Below are positions 8,517-16,801 of a stretch of 64,000 bases of DNA, piece by piece. Position 1 is the first letter of the stretch, and the number at the start of each line of letters is the position of its first letter. The DNA lies in the NCBI RefSeq assembly GCF_024206495.1, contig NZ_JAMBPQ010000004.1, forward strand, positions 124,001 through 188,000. Reading direction: 5' to 3'. A program made the position numbers and the translations under genes. The stretch is from Paraburkholderia sp. CNPSo 3272 (GTDB lineage Bacteria > Pseudomonadota > Gammaproteobacteria > Burkholderiales > Burkholderiaceae). The notes below the pieces were generated by a model. It saw only the letters and a program-made list of their open reading frames with translations. It did not search any database and had not been told where the DNA came from.

Positions 8517-9947
8517 GTGACCGACCATCCCGAATCCGACGCCGGGCGCATCGTTCTCGATGCGCTCGGCGTTGTGCTATCCACGCTTGCCGACGACGCC
8601 CGCATCGCTATCGCGTATAGCGGGGGGCTCGACTCGTCCGTGCTGCTGGACGCCGCGGTGCGGGTGGCCGGGCCGGCGCGTCTCGTCGCACTGCATGTGC
8701 ATCACGGCCTGAGCCCGAATGCCGACGCATGGCTCGCCCACTGCGAGGCAACCGCGCGTGCGTACGGCGTGACGTTCGACGCGAGGCGCGTGGAGTTGGT
8801 GCGCGACGACGCGGCCGGCGTCGAGGCGGCCGCCCGCGACGCCCGCTACCGCGCGCTCGACGCGATGTGCACGGCGCACGGCGTGCAGGCGCTCTGGCTC
8901 GCGCAGCATGCGGACGATCAGGCGGAGACGGTGCTGTTGCAGTTGCTGCGCGGCGCCGGGCTCGCGGGGCTCGCGGCGATGGCGCCCGCACGTGCGAGCG
9001 TGAATGGCGTGGCGCGCATGCGGCCGCTGCTCGCACTGTTGCGCACGCAACTGGAACGCTATGCGCGCGCGCACGGCCTGCACTGGATCGACGACGAATC
9101 GAACGACGACACGCGCTACGCGCGCAACGCCTTGCGTCACGTCGTGATGCCGGCGCTCTCGGCCCATTTTCCCGGTTATCGCGATGCGCTCGCGCGCACG
9201 GCGGCGCATGCGGCTTCTTCGCAGCGTTTGCTCGACGATCTCGCGCGCATCGATTTGCGCGACGTTGGACGCGAGGGCGACCGCGCGCTTTCACACGCCG
9301 CGCTGCTCGCGCTCGACGATGCCCGAGCGCTCAATTTGCTGCGTTACTGGATGCGCTCGCTTGGCCTGCCGGCGGCATCGACGGCGCGGCTTGCGGATCT
9401 GTTGCGGCAGTTGCGCGAGATCGCGCGCGAGGACATGCACGGCCACGCGTTGCGCGTCGATCACGCCGGGCAGCGCTTGCGCTCGTATCGCGGCATCGTT
9501 TCGTGGGAAGCCGTACGTGCGCGGTCCGAACGCGCAGGCGAGGACGCCGCTCACGCGCGCGCGCCCGTGTCGTTGAACTGGCGCGGAGAGGAAGTCTGGC
9601 GTCTGCCCTCGTGGCGCGGGACCTACGTTTTCGCGCCTGCCTCACCCGACGAAGCCGACGCCGTTCCAGAGCGCATGCTCGCAAGCGCGCCGCTCGTCGC
9701 GCGCGAGCGCAGCGGTGGCGAGCGCTTGCGCGACGAAGCCGCGAACGTGAGCCGCACACTCAAGAACCTGTTCCAGACGCGCGGCGTGCCTGCATGGGAG
9801 CGCGACGTGCCGTTGCTCTATGTGGGCGAGACCTTGCTGTTCGTGCCCCGTATCGGCGTGAACCGGTCGGCGTGCGGCGCGACACCCGGCGAGCCTGACG
9901 CGGCCTGGCGTCGCATCGAATGGCGAGAGGATGTGTTGGTCGCTTGA
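8517..9947 (+). CDS. tilS: tRNA(Ile)-lysidine synthase TilS
   Basis: Changes C34 of the CAU-anticodon tRNA-Ile to lysidine so that it reads AUA codons; it uses ATP and lysine. The PP-loop is AYSGGLDSSVLL at about residues 33-44. HHGLSPNADAW, LAQHADDQAETVLLQLLRGAGL and the RYARNALRHVVMP region also fit the catalytic domain, and the C-terminal substrate-binding domain ends with a run containing RTLKNLFQTRGVPAWER, typical of TilS. The start is GTG at 8517. At 476 residues it is longer than E. coli TilS (432), mostly in the linker between domains. It sits directly behind accA. Confidence 0.95.
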   Translation: MTDHPESDAGRIVLDALGVVLSTLADDARIAIAYSGGLDSSVLLDAAVRVAGPARLVALHVHHGLSPNADAWLAHCEATARAYGVTFDARRVELVRDDAAGVEAAARDARYRALDAMCTAHGVQALWLAQHADDQAETVLLQLLRGAGLAGLAAMAPARASVNGVARMRPLLALLRTQLERYARAHGLHWIDDESNDDTRYARNALRHVVMPALSAHFPGYRDALARTAAHAASSQRLLDDLARIDLRDVGREGDRALSHAALLALDDARALNLLRYWMRSLGLPAASTARLADLLRQLREIAREDMHGHALRVDHAGQRLRSYRGIVSWEAVRARSERAGEDAAHARAPVSLNWRGEEVWRLPSWRGTYVFAPASPDEADAVPERMLASAPLVARERSGGERLRDEAANVSRTLKNLFQTRGVPAWERDVPLLYVGETLLFVPRIGVNRSACGATPGEPDAAWRRIEWREDVLVA

Positions 9948-9981
9948 AGTCGCATGCGAAGACACCGTTCAATTCGCCGCC

Positions 9982-10002
9982 GGGGAACGGCGATCGTTCC
10001 CC
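9982..10002 (+). other. GC-rich hairpin after tilS
   Basis: GGGGAACG and CGTTCCCC form a perfect 8-base stem with a five-base loop, 35 bases after the tilS stop. No T-run follows, so a simple intrinsic terminator is not supported; it could stabilise the accA-tilS mRNA 3' end. Confidence 0.4.
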
Positions 10003-10238
10003 CGCAAATCCTTGCCAGACAAGCCTTTTTCGGCCTCCGCAAGCGTGTTCCGTCTTGTAATTTTGGCGTCAATCGGGTAGTGTAAGTCGTTTGTCCAGCC
10101 CGCTTTTTCGCGTTCACGGACGCCGTCAAAAGCGGCGTGTCTCGTGAAGGCGCGATTTTTCCTTCGAGCGGTATCCGACGGTTGCAGGGACGTCGTAGCG
10201 GCATGCGGGCAGGGCGCGAGTGCAAGGCACCAGCGCGC

Positions 10239-10254
10239 GTCGATACATATCGAC
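10239..10254. promoter_or_regulatory. Inverted repeat upstream of lysC, candidate operator
   Basis: GTCGATA (10239-10245) and TATCGAC (10248-10254) are inverted 7-base arms around CA, about 150 bases before the lysC start. Close spacing and symmetry suggest a dimeric repressor or activator site. No regulator can be named from the sequence. Confidence 0.35.
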
Positions 10255-10405
10255 ACGATGTGGATACGATGCGCCGGCCTTCGCGCCCCTGAGGCAAAAC
10301 CCGCGCGTGCTGCACGCGCTGAAGCCGCCGCCGTGGCCCCAAGGCGTCCGGGCGGCCCGGTTCTTCAGTGCGCCAGCGCGGTAACATCTCCAGTTCAGAA
10401 CGACA

Positions 10406-11656
10406 ATGGCACTCATCGTACACAAATACGGCGGCACCTCGATGGGCTCGGTCGAGCGCATCAAGAACGTCGCTAAACGCGTCGCCAAATGGCACAAGGC
10501 GGGCCACAAGATGGTCGTCGTGCCCTCGGCAATGTCCGGCGAAACGAATCGTCTGCTTGGTCTCGCGAAAGAAATTTCGCCTCAACCCAGCCCGCGCGAG
10601 CTCGACATGATTGCGTCGACCGGTGAGCAGGTGAGCGTCGGCCTCCTGTCGATCGCGCTGCAGGAAGCAGGCGTCGACGCCATCAGCTACACCGGCTGGC
10701 AAGTGCCGGTCAAAACCGACAGCTCGTTCACCAAGGCCCGCATCAACGACATCGACGGCGAGCGCGTGCTGGCCGATCTCGACGACGGCAAGGTGGTCGT
10801 GATAACGGGCTTCCAGGGCATCGACCCGGAAGGCCACATCACCACGCTCGGCCGCGGCGGCTCGGACACTTCGGCGGTTGCAGTCGCAGCGGCGCTGAAG
10901 GCCGACGAATGCCTGATCTATACGGACGTCGACGGCGTCTACACGACCGATCCGCGTGTGGTCGACGACGCACGCCGTCTCGACCGCATTACGTTCGAAG
11001 AGATGCTGGAAATGGCCAGCCTCGGCTCGAAAGTGCTGCAGATCCGCTCGGTGGAATTCGCGGGCAAGTATCAGGTGAAGACGCGTGTGCTCTCCAGCCT
11101 GACCGACCCGATGATGAACCTCGACGAGGAAATGTCCTCGGGCACCCTGATTACTTTTGAAGAAGACGAGACCATGGAAAAAGCAGTCATCTCGGGTATC
11201 GCGTTCCAGCGCGACGAGGCCCGCATCATCGTGATGGGCGTGCCCGACAAGCCGGGCATCGCGTATCAGATCCTCGGCCCGGTGGCGGACGCTAACATCG
11301 ACGTCGACATGATCATCCAGAACCAGAGCGTGGCCGGCAAGACGGACTTCACGTTCACGGTGCCCCGCGGCGACTATCAGCGCGCCATCGACGTGCTGAA
11401 CAACCAGGTGAAGGGTCACGTGAGCGCGGAGCAGGTGCTCGGCGACGCGAAGGTGTCGAAGGTTTCGGTGGTCGGCGTGGGCATGCGCTCGCACGTGGGC
11501 GTGGCGAGCAAGATGTTCCGCACGCTTTCGGAAGAGGGCATCAATATCCAGATGATCTCGACCTCGGAAATCAAGATCTCGGTGCTGATCGACGAGAAGT
11601 ACATGGAACTGGCGGTGCGCGCGCTGCACAAGGCGTTCGACCTCGAGCACGCGTAA
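10406..11656 (+). CDS. lysC: Aspartate kinase LysC
   Basis: Phosphorylates aspartate, the first step towards lysine, threonine, methionine and diaminopimelate. The N-terminal kinase domain opens with IVHKYGGTSMG (phosphate-binding Lys and Gly-Thr-Ser) and includes STGEQVSVGLL and GRGGSDTSAVAVAAAL. Two ACT domains follow from about residue 265 (ISGIAFQRDEARIIVMG and VSVVGVGMRSHVG), so the enzyme should be inhibited by end-product amino acids, as usual for the 400-residue class. At 416 residues it is a mono-functional kinase, not fused to homoserine dehydrogenase. No terminator is obvious after it; tRNA-Ser begins 224 bases downstream with its own promoter. The pathway continues in the dap genes at 50.7-54.5 kb. 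Confidence 0.96.
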   Translation: MALIVHKYGGTSMGSVERIKNVAKRVAKWHKAGHKMVVVPSAMSGETNRLLGLAKEISPQPSPRELDMIASTGEQVSVGLLSIALQEAGVDAISYTGWQVPVKTDSSFTKARINDIDGERVLADLDDGKVVVITGFQGIDPEGHITTLGRGGSDTSAVAVAAALKADECLIYTDVDGVYTTDPRVVDDARRLDRITFEEMLEMASLGSKVLQIRSVEFAGKYQVKTRVLSSLTDPMMNLDEEMSSGTLITFEEDETMEKAVISGIAFQRDEARIIVMGVPDKPGIAYQILGPVADANIDVDMIIQNQSVAGKTDFTFTVPRGDYQRAIDVLNNQVKGHVSAEQVLGDAKVSKVSVVGVGMRSHVGVASKMFRTLSEEGINIQMISTSEIKISVLIDEKYMELAVRALHKAFDLEHA

Positions 11657-11807
11657 ACCGTGCCGTGTTTGCGCTGCCATTGCGCCGCGTTTGTGTTGTG
11701 TGACGAGGATGTGACGCGGTTTTTCCGCTCGATTCCGATGCGCAATGCCGCCCACGAGGTTCGTCGTGCGCTTGCAGAAAAAACTTTGCAAAAAAGCGTC
11801 GTATGAA

Positions 11808-11836
11808 TTGACCGCAAGGCGCTAACCCGCTATTAT
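11808..11836 (+). promoter_or_regulatory. Sigma-70 promoter of tRNA-Ser
   Basis: TTGACC (11808-11813) and TATTAT (11831-11836) are separated by exactly 17 bases, and the mature tRNA begins 45 bases after the -10. Five of six bases match consensus in each hexamer. It is therefore a likely strong housekeeping promoter for this single tRNA gene. Confidence 0.75.
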
Positions 11837-11880
11837 CTTGGCTTCGTTGCGCTGCCTCCCTGGCGCGAACGAAGTTTTTG

Positions 11881-11974
11881 GGAGACGTGGCCGAGAGGTC
11901 GAAGGCACTCCCCTGCTAAGGGAGCATCTGGGCCAAAACCTGGATCGAGGGTTCGAATCCCTCCGTCTCCGCCA
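11881..11974 (+). tRNA. tRNA-Ser (anticodon GCU)
   Basis: A class II tRNA of 94 bases including encoded CCA. The acceptor strands GGAGACG and CGTCTCC pair fully, the anticodon loop CTGCTAA sits in a CTCCC/GGGAG stem, the long variable arm (about TCTGGGCCAAAACCTGGA) is typical of serine tRNAs, and the T-loop is GTTCGAATC. It reads AGC and AGU codons. It has its own promoter and terminator. Such genes often serve as integration sites, but no integrase or repeated 3' tRNA end is seen nearby. Confidence 0.97.
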
Positions 11975-11988
11975 GTAATGGCGGTGGA

Positions 11989-12026
11989 AACCCCGCAAGT
12001 CTCGGCTTGCGGGGTTTTTGTTTTTT
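11989..12026 (+). terminator. Intrinsic terminator of tRNA-Ser
   Basis: AACCCCGCAAG and CTTGCGGGGTT form an 11-base stem around TCTCGG, followed by TTTGTTTTTT. It begins 15 bases after the tRNA CCA end. Confidence 0.9.
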
Positions 12027-12388
12027 GGGTCGCAAATTGCTCGATGTGAGGAGGCAATAAGTCGTCGCTCGAAGGCAGGGAAGAAGCACTGCAAGAATCA
12101 TCAGGAATGCCAGGCAAATTGCGGTGGCGCACTGGAGCGCAAAGGTTTTTCATTGAGGCGCCGATAAATGGAATGGGCTTCGCGAGTCGTGCGAAGTCTC
12201 CTGCACACCGGCCCAAGCGATGCTATTCTGCCCGGCGCAGTTGGCCATACGCCGACCAGTGTAACGAGACGTAACGACATCGAATGCAGGCCAGGTTTGT
12301 GCATCAGTTATTACAAGTTTGAAATACGCGGGCGAAAGCCGTGCGTTATATTGGCTTCGACAAAATATCAAACCCGAAAGGTGAGTCC
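12027..12388 (+). other. Intergenic region between tRNA-Ser terminator and PXPV protein (362 bases)
   Basis: No gene is supported. The last 80 bases are more AT-rich and contain TTGAAA and TTATATT, which may belong to the promoter of the secreted small protein, but their spacing (about 22 bases) is poor. No repeats or tRNA fragments were seen. Confidence 0.5.
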
Positions 12389-12766
12389 ATGAAGTTCCCA
12401 CGTGTTGTTGCAATGCTGCTCGGGGGCGTGGCTATCGGCGCATCGAGTGCTGCTATGGCTGGCGTGAGCGTTGGTGTCAATATCGGTATCCCGGCCCCGG
12501 TTTATGTCGCTCCGCAACCGGTCTACGCGCCGCCGCCGCCGCCGGTCGTCTATCAACCGGCTCCCGTTTATGGGGCGCCGCCGGCCATCGTCATCGGCTG
12601 GCACGGTGACCGTTACTGGGACGGGCGCCGCTACTGGGAGCGCGACGACTGGTATCGCCACCACGGCGGCTATGACGGCCCGGGCCGCGGTCACTACGAC
12701 CGCGGCCACTATGACCGCGACCACTACGACCGCGACCACGGCGGTCCTCCGGGACACTGGCACTAA
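12389..12766 (+). CDS. Small secreted PXPV-repeat protein, Pro-rich with Tyr/His/Asp tail
   Basis: A 125-residue protein with a signal peptide (MKFPRVVAMLLGGVAIG to about AMAG), a proline-rich section of PAPVY/PQPVY/PAPVY-type repeats (residues 35-65, the PXPV pattern), an aromatic block with WHGDRYWDGRRYW (residues 71-83) and a C-terminus made of repeated HYDR units ending PPGHWH. The start at 12389 is set by the ribosome site GAAAGGTGAG and the signal peptide. Proteins of this kind are common and often multi-copy in Burkholderiaceae, and their function is unknown. The His/Asp-rich repeats could bind metal ions or cell-surface polymers; that is inference. Confidence 0.82.
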   Translation: MKFPRVVAMLLGGVAIGASSAAMAGVSVGVNIGIPAPVYVAPQPVYAPPPPPVVYQPAPVYGAPPAIVIGWHGDRYWDGRRYWERDDWYRHHGGYDGPGRGHYDRGHYDRDHYDRDHGGPPGHWH

Positions 12767-12837
12767 GCCGCGAGGCTCGTTGGCGGCGTGGTGCGCGTGA
12801 CACGGCGCGCATGGCACATCGAACGCCACGCCAAAAG

Positions 12838-12862
12838 AAAAGCCGCCCAGTGGGCGGCTTTT
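12838..12862. terminator. Bidirectional intrinsic terminator
   Basis: AAAAGCCGCCCA and TGGGCGGCTTTT are inverted arms around a single base, placed between the plus-strand small secreted protein and the minus-strand fabI, with A-run and T-run on either side. It can end transcription from both directions. Confidence 0.8.
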
Positions 12863-12913
12863 GCATTCTTGCCGTTGTGCGCGCAACGACGCGCACGCAA
12901 CGTGAAGAGCGGC

Positions 12914-13702
12914 TTACTCGAGGCCGGCCATGCCGCCAACCACGGCGTTGAAGCCCGAGTCGACGTGCATGATTTCGGCGGTCACGCCGGCTGCCAGATC
13001 GGAGAGCAGGAACGCGGCTGAATTGCCGACCTGCTCGATAGTCACGTTACGCTGCAGCGGGGCGTTCTGTGCGACGAAGTCGAGAATCTTACCAAAGCCT
13101 TTGATACCGCTTGCCGCGAGCGTCTTGATCGGGCCGGCCGAGATGCCGTTCACGCGCACGCCTTGCGCACCGAGCGCCACCGCGAGATAACGCACGCTTG
13201 CTTCGAGTGCGGCTTTCGCAACGCCCATGGTGTTGTAGTTCGGGATCGCGCGCTCTGCGCCGAGATAGGTCAGCGTCAGCAGCGAAGCGTTCTGGGCGAG
13301 CATCGGCTTGGCGGCCTTGGCGAGCGCCGGGAAGCTGTATGCCGAAATATCGTGGGCGATGCGGAAATTCTCGCGCGTCATGCCGTCGAGGAAGTCACCC
13401 GCGATCGCCTCGCGCGGCGCGAAGCCGATCGAGTGGACGAGGCCGTCGAGCGTATCCCAGTGCTGCTTGAGATCCGTGAAGAGCGCTTCGATTTGCGCGT
13501 CGTCGGCCACATCGCAAGGGAACACCAGGTTGCTGCCAAATTCCTGCGCGAACTCGGTGATACGGTCCTTGAAGCGGTCGCCGACGTACGTGAACGCCAG
13601 TTCCGCGCCTTCGCGCTTGCATGCCTGCGCGATGCCGTACGCAATCGAACGGTTCGACAGCAGGCCGGTCAACAGGATACGTTTGCCAGCGAGGAAGCCC
13701 AT
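12914..13702 (-). CDS. fabI: Enoyl-[acyl-carrier-protein] reductase (NADH) FabI
   Basis: Last reductive step of each fatty-acid elongation round, NADH-dependent, in the cytoplasm. The 262 residues match E. coli FabI (262). It is an atypical short-chain dehydrogenase: the cofactor motif begins [26 protein letters not shown] follows, and the Tyr-x6-Lys catalytic set is in [13 protein letters not shown] (about Tyr156 and Lys163). Triclosan-type inhibitors act on this family. AGGAGA lies just before the start codon at 13702. It is divergent from yejA, with 108 bases between the two starts, and ends at the shared terminator at 12838-12862. It is single in its transcription unit. Confidence 0.96.
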   Translation of the reverse strand: MGFLAGKRILLTGLLSNRSIAYGIAQACKREGAELAFTYVGDRFKDRITEFAQEFGSNLVFPCDVADDAQIEALFTDLKQHWDTLDGLVHSIGFAPREAIAGDFLDGMTRENFRIAHDISAYSFPALAKAAKPMLAQNASLLTLTYLGAERAIPNYNTMGVAKAALEASVRYLAVALGAQGVRVNGISAGPIKTLAASGIKGFGKILDFVAQNAPLQRNVTIEQVGNSAAFLLSDLAAGVTAEIMHVDSGFNAVVGGMAGLE

Positions 13703-13810
13703 GAATTCTCCTAAATCAGGTCAATGCGCCAGCGCCTGTGGGGGCGGCGCCGCGTGGTTTGGGTAGAATTCTCTCACAACTGACAAGGCAGCCCGGACAA
13801 TTACCGATCT

Positions 13811-15733
13811 ATGACGACAGGAACGCGAGGCAGGACGGCGCTCGGCGCGCTTGGGGCAACCGTTCCTGCGGTTCGGTTCGCACTTGCCAAAAGGCTGGCG
13901 GCGATGTGTCTTGCGCTCGGATTCGGGCTGCTCGCCATGCCGAGCGCGCACGCGGTCTACGCCATCGCGCAGTACGGCGAGCCTAAATATCCGCAGGGAT
14001 TCGCGCACTTCGACTACGTGAATCCGGATGCGCCCAAGGGCGGCACGCTCGTCCTCGCCAATCCCGACCGCCTCACGAGCTTCGACAAGTTCAATCCGTT
14101 CACGCTGCGCGGCAATGCGGCGCCGGGGCTCGGCATGCTGTTCGAGAGCCTCACGACGGGTAGCCTCGACGAAGTGGCCTCGGCCTACGGTCTGCTCGCC
14201 GACGACATCCGCATCGCGCCCGATGCGCTTTCGGTGACGTTCCACATCAACCCTAAGGCGCGCTTCTCGAACGGCGATGCGGTGACGGCCGAAGACGTGA
14301 AGTTCTCGCTCGACACCCTGAAGAGCCGCCAGGCCGCGCCGTCCATGCAGGCATATTTCAGCGAGATCACGCGCGCGGTGGTGGTCGATCCTGCGACGAT
14401 CCGCTTCGAGTTCCGCAGCAACAACCGCGAACTGCCGCTCATCGCGGGCGGCATGCCGGTGTTCTCGCACAAGTGGGGCTTGCGCCCGGACGGCAGCCGC
14501 ATCGCCTTTGATCAGCTCGCCTTCGAGCAACCGATCGGCAGCGGCCCCTACGTGATGGACCGCTACTCGAACGGCCGCACGATCACTTACAAGCTCGACC
14601 CCAACTACTGGGGCAAGGATCTGCCGGTGCGCGTGGGCACCAACAACTTCGAGCGCATTACCTACAAGCTCTATTCGGATGACGTCGCGCGCCTCGAGGC
14701 CTTCAAGGCGGGCGAGTACGACGCGCTCGTCGAATATGTTGCGCGCAACTGGGTGCGGCGCGATGTCGGCAAGCGCTTCGACAGCGGCGAGCTCATCAAG
14801 CGCGAGTTCCCGCAGCACAACGGCACCGGTATGCAGGGCTTCGTCATGAATCTGCGCAAGCCCGTGTTCCAGGACGTGCGCGTGCGCCGCGCCCTCGATC
14901 TCGCGCTCGACTTCCCGTGGCTCAACCGCATGCTGTTTTATAGCCAGTACCGTCGCATCGACAGCTGGTTCGCGAACACGCAGCTGCAGGCCAAGGGGCT
15001 GCCGTCGCCCGGCGAGCTTGCCTTGCTCGAGCCGTGGCGCAAGTCGCTCGATCCTGCCGTGTTCGGTCCGCCGCCCTTGCAGCCCGATACGACCCCGCCA
15101 GGATCGCTGCGTGCGAATCTGCTCAAGGCGCGCGCGCTGCTCGCCGACGCAGGCTGGACCTATCGCGACGGCGCGCTGCGCAACGCGAAGGGCGAGCCGT
15201 TCACCTTCGAGGTGCTTGACGACACGAGCGCTTCGGCGCAGTGGGCGCCGATCATGGCGCAGTACACGCAGGCGCTCAGGCGCCTTGGCATCCAGGTGAA
15301 CTATCGTTCGGTCGATTTCGCGCTCTACCAGAAGCGGCTCGACGCCTTCGACTTCGACATGACGACCATCAAGTTCCCCGACGTCCAGGTGCCGGGGGCG
15401 GAACAGCTCGACCGCTTCGGCAGCAAGGCCGCCGACGAGCCGGGCTCGGGCAATCTGCTCGGCCTGAAGTCCCCAGCCGTCGATGCGATCCTCAAGGCGC
15501 TCACGCAGGCGCAAACACTTCAGCAACTGCTCGACGCCACGCATGCGCTCGACCGCGTGCTGATGCACGGCTACTATGTGGTGCCGCAGTGGTACAGCGC
15601 GACGCACCGTGTGGCGTTCAAGAACACGCTGTCCTATCCGGCGAAATTGCCGCTGTACTATGGCGCGAACGACTGGATCATCTCGACGTGGTGGTTCAAG
15701 CCGCAGCCTGAGCCACAGTCGGCGGCTCATTAA
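13811..15733 (+). CDS. yejA: Extracellular solute-binding protein family 5, YejA-like peptide/microcin C binding protein
   Basis: Periplasmic binding protein of an ABC importer. It has a long N-terminal region before the signal core (hydrophobic LAAMCLALGFGLLAMPSAHA, cleavage near residue 55), so a start downstream of 13811 is possible, although 13811 is the first ATG. The mature protein begins AIAQYGEPKYPQGFAHFDYV and includes LFESLTTGS and NRELPLIAGGMPVF, matching YejA rather than OppA or DppA. In enterobacteria YejABEF imports microcin C and contributes to resistance against antimicrobial peptides; here the natural ligand is unknown. It is the first gene of yejABEF, and yejB starts 30 bases later. 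Confidence 0.92.
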   Translation: MTTGTRGRTALGALGATVPAVRFALAKRLAAMCLALGFGLLAMPSAHAVYAIAQYGEPKYPQGFAHFDYVNPDAPKGGTLVLANPDRLTSFDKFNPFTLRGNAAPGLGMLFESLTTGSLDEVASAYGLLADDIRIAPDALSVTFHINPKARFSNGDAVTAEDVKFSLDTLKSRQAAPSMQAYFSEITRAVVVDPATIRFEFRSNNRELPLIAGGMPVFSHKWGLRPDGSRIAFDQLAFEQPIGSGPYVMDRYSNGRTITYKLDPNYWGKDLPVRVGTNNFERITYKLYSDDVARLEAFKAGEYDALVEYVARNWVRRDVGKRFDSGELIKREFPQHNGTGMQGFVMNLRKPVFQDVRVRRALDLALDFPWLNRMLFYSQYRRIDSWFANTQLQAKGLPSPGELALLEPWRKSLDPAVFGPPPLQPDTTPPGSLRANLLKARALLADAGWTYRDGALRNAKGEPFTFEVLDDTSASAQWAPIMAQYTQALRRLGIQVNYRSVDFALYQKRLDAFDFDMTTIKFPDVQVPGAEQLDRFGSKAADEPGSGNLLGLKSPAVDAILKALTQAQTLQQLLDATHALDRVLMHGYYVVPQWYSATHRVAFKNTLSYPAKLPLYYGANDWIISTWWFKPQPEPQSAAH

Positions 15734-15762
15734 CGACGGACACGACGGAAAGCATCGAAATC

Positions 15763-16800
15763 ATGTGGAGCTACATCGTCAAACGCCTGCTGCTGATGAT
15801 CCCGACGCTGCTCGGCGTGCTCACGCTGACCTTCGGCGTGATTCAGTTCGTGCCGGGCGGGCCCGTCGAACAGGCGGTGCGCGAATTGCGGCGAGGCGCC
15901 GAGCAGGGCATGCCGTTCGGCATGCGCGCACATTCCGGCGTGGACGCGCAGCAGATCGCGCAGCTCAAGCAGCTTTACGGCTTTGACAAGCCGCCGCTGC
16001 AACGCTATTTCCTGATGCTCGGGCGCTTTGCGCGCTTCGATCTCGGACAGAGCTATTTCCATCACCAGAGCGTGTGGTCGCTCATTATTTCCAAGCTGCC
16101 GGTTTCGATCAGCATTGGCCTCTGGACCTTCTTTCTCACGTATCTGATATCGGTGCCGTTGGGCATCGCGAAGGCGGTGCGCAACGGCTCGCGGTTCGAC
16201 CTCGTGACGAGTCTCGTCGTGCTGGTCGGTTATGCGATTCCGGGCTTCGTGCTGGGCGTGCTGCTGCTCGTGCTGTTCGGCGGCGGCTCGTTCCTGCAGC
16301 TCTTCCCGCTGCGCAATCTCACGTCTGACAACTGGGACACGCTCTCGCTCGGCGGCAAGATCCTCGATTATCTCTGGCACATCACGCTGCCCGTGACAGC
16401 GTCGGTAGTCGGCAGTTTCGCCGTCACGACCATGCTCACCAAGAACGCCTTTCTCGAAGAGATCCGCCGCCAATACGTGTTGACCGCGCGCGCGAAAGGG
16501 CTCTCGGAGCGCACCGTGCTCTGGAAGCACGTCTTTCGCAACGCGCTGCTGCCGCTCGTGGTGGGCTTCCCGGCGGCGTTTATCGGCGCGTTCTTCACCG
16601 GCAGCCTGCTGATCGAAACGCTTTTCTCGCTCGACGGACTCGGCCTGCTTTCGTACGAGTCCGTCGTGCGGCGCGATTATCCGGTCGTGCTCGGCACGTT
16701 GTACCTCTTCACGTTGATCGGACTGCTAACCAAACTGATTTCCGATCTGTGCTACGTGTGGGTCGATCCCCGCATCCAATTCGAACAACTGGAGCGCTGA
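15763..16800 (+). CDS. yejB: ABC transporter permease YejB
   Basis: Inner-membrane permease of 345 residues in the DppB/OppB family. It has one N-terminal membrane segment (LLLMIPTLLGVLTLTFGVIQF), a periplasmic loop, then five more segments at about residues 110-320. The binding-protein-dependent transport signature is in the cytoplasmic loop near RQYVLTARAKGLSERTVLWK (EAA-type loop, contact site for the ATPase). The N-terminus keeps the family phrase FVPGGPVEQAV. It is followed after one base by yejE, so translation is closely coupled. It works with YejE as a heterodimeric channel. Confidence 0.94.
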   Translation: MWSYIVKRLLLMIPTLLGVLTLTFGVIQFVPGGPVEQAVRELRRGAEQGMPFGMRAHSGVDAQQIAQLKQLYGFDKPPLQRYFLMLGRFARFDLGQSYFHHQSVWSLIISKLPVSISIGLWTFFLTYLISVPLGIAKAVRNGSRFDLVTSLVVLVGYAIPGFVLGVLLLVLFGGGSFLQLFPLRNLTSDNWDTLSLGGKILDYLWHITLPVTASVVGSFAVTTMLTKNAFLEEIRRQYVLTARAKGLSERTVLWKHVFRNALLPLVVGFPAAFIGAFFTGSLLIETLFSLDGLGLLSYESVVRRDYPVVLGTLYLFTLIGLLTKLISDLCYVWVDPRIQFEQLER

Positions 16801-16801
16801 G

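Larger units (their letters stand above)
9948..10405 (+). other. Intergenic region tilS-lysC (458 bases)
   Basis: No convincing gene. It holds a GC hairpin just after tilS (9982-10002), a weak promoter candidate TTGTAA (10055-10060) with TAGTGT (10078-10083) at 17-base spacing, and an inverted repeat at 10239-10254. I looked for the conserved lysine-riboswitch core before lysC and did not see it. Short frames here have no family resemblance. Confidence 0.6.

Noticed and set aside
9948..10405. Lysine riboswitch before lysC
   Set aside because: The long leader invited the idea, but the conserved riboswitch core bases are not present, and such elements are not usual for lysC in this family.
9818..11791. 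657-codon minus-strand frame across lysC
   Set aside because: It covers lysC and the intergenic region without domain motifs and is rich in His/Arg/Val, as antisense frames usually are.
11881..11974. tRNA-Ser as an attachment site of a genomic island
   Set aside because: There is no integrase, no repeated tRNA 3' end and no change of codon style downstream within the window.
13721..15730. 669-codon minus-strand frame opposite yejA
   Set aside because: yejA has signal peptide and family motifs; the opposite frame is a GC-bias artefact.
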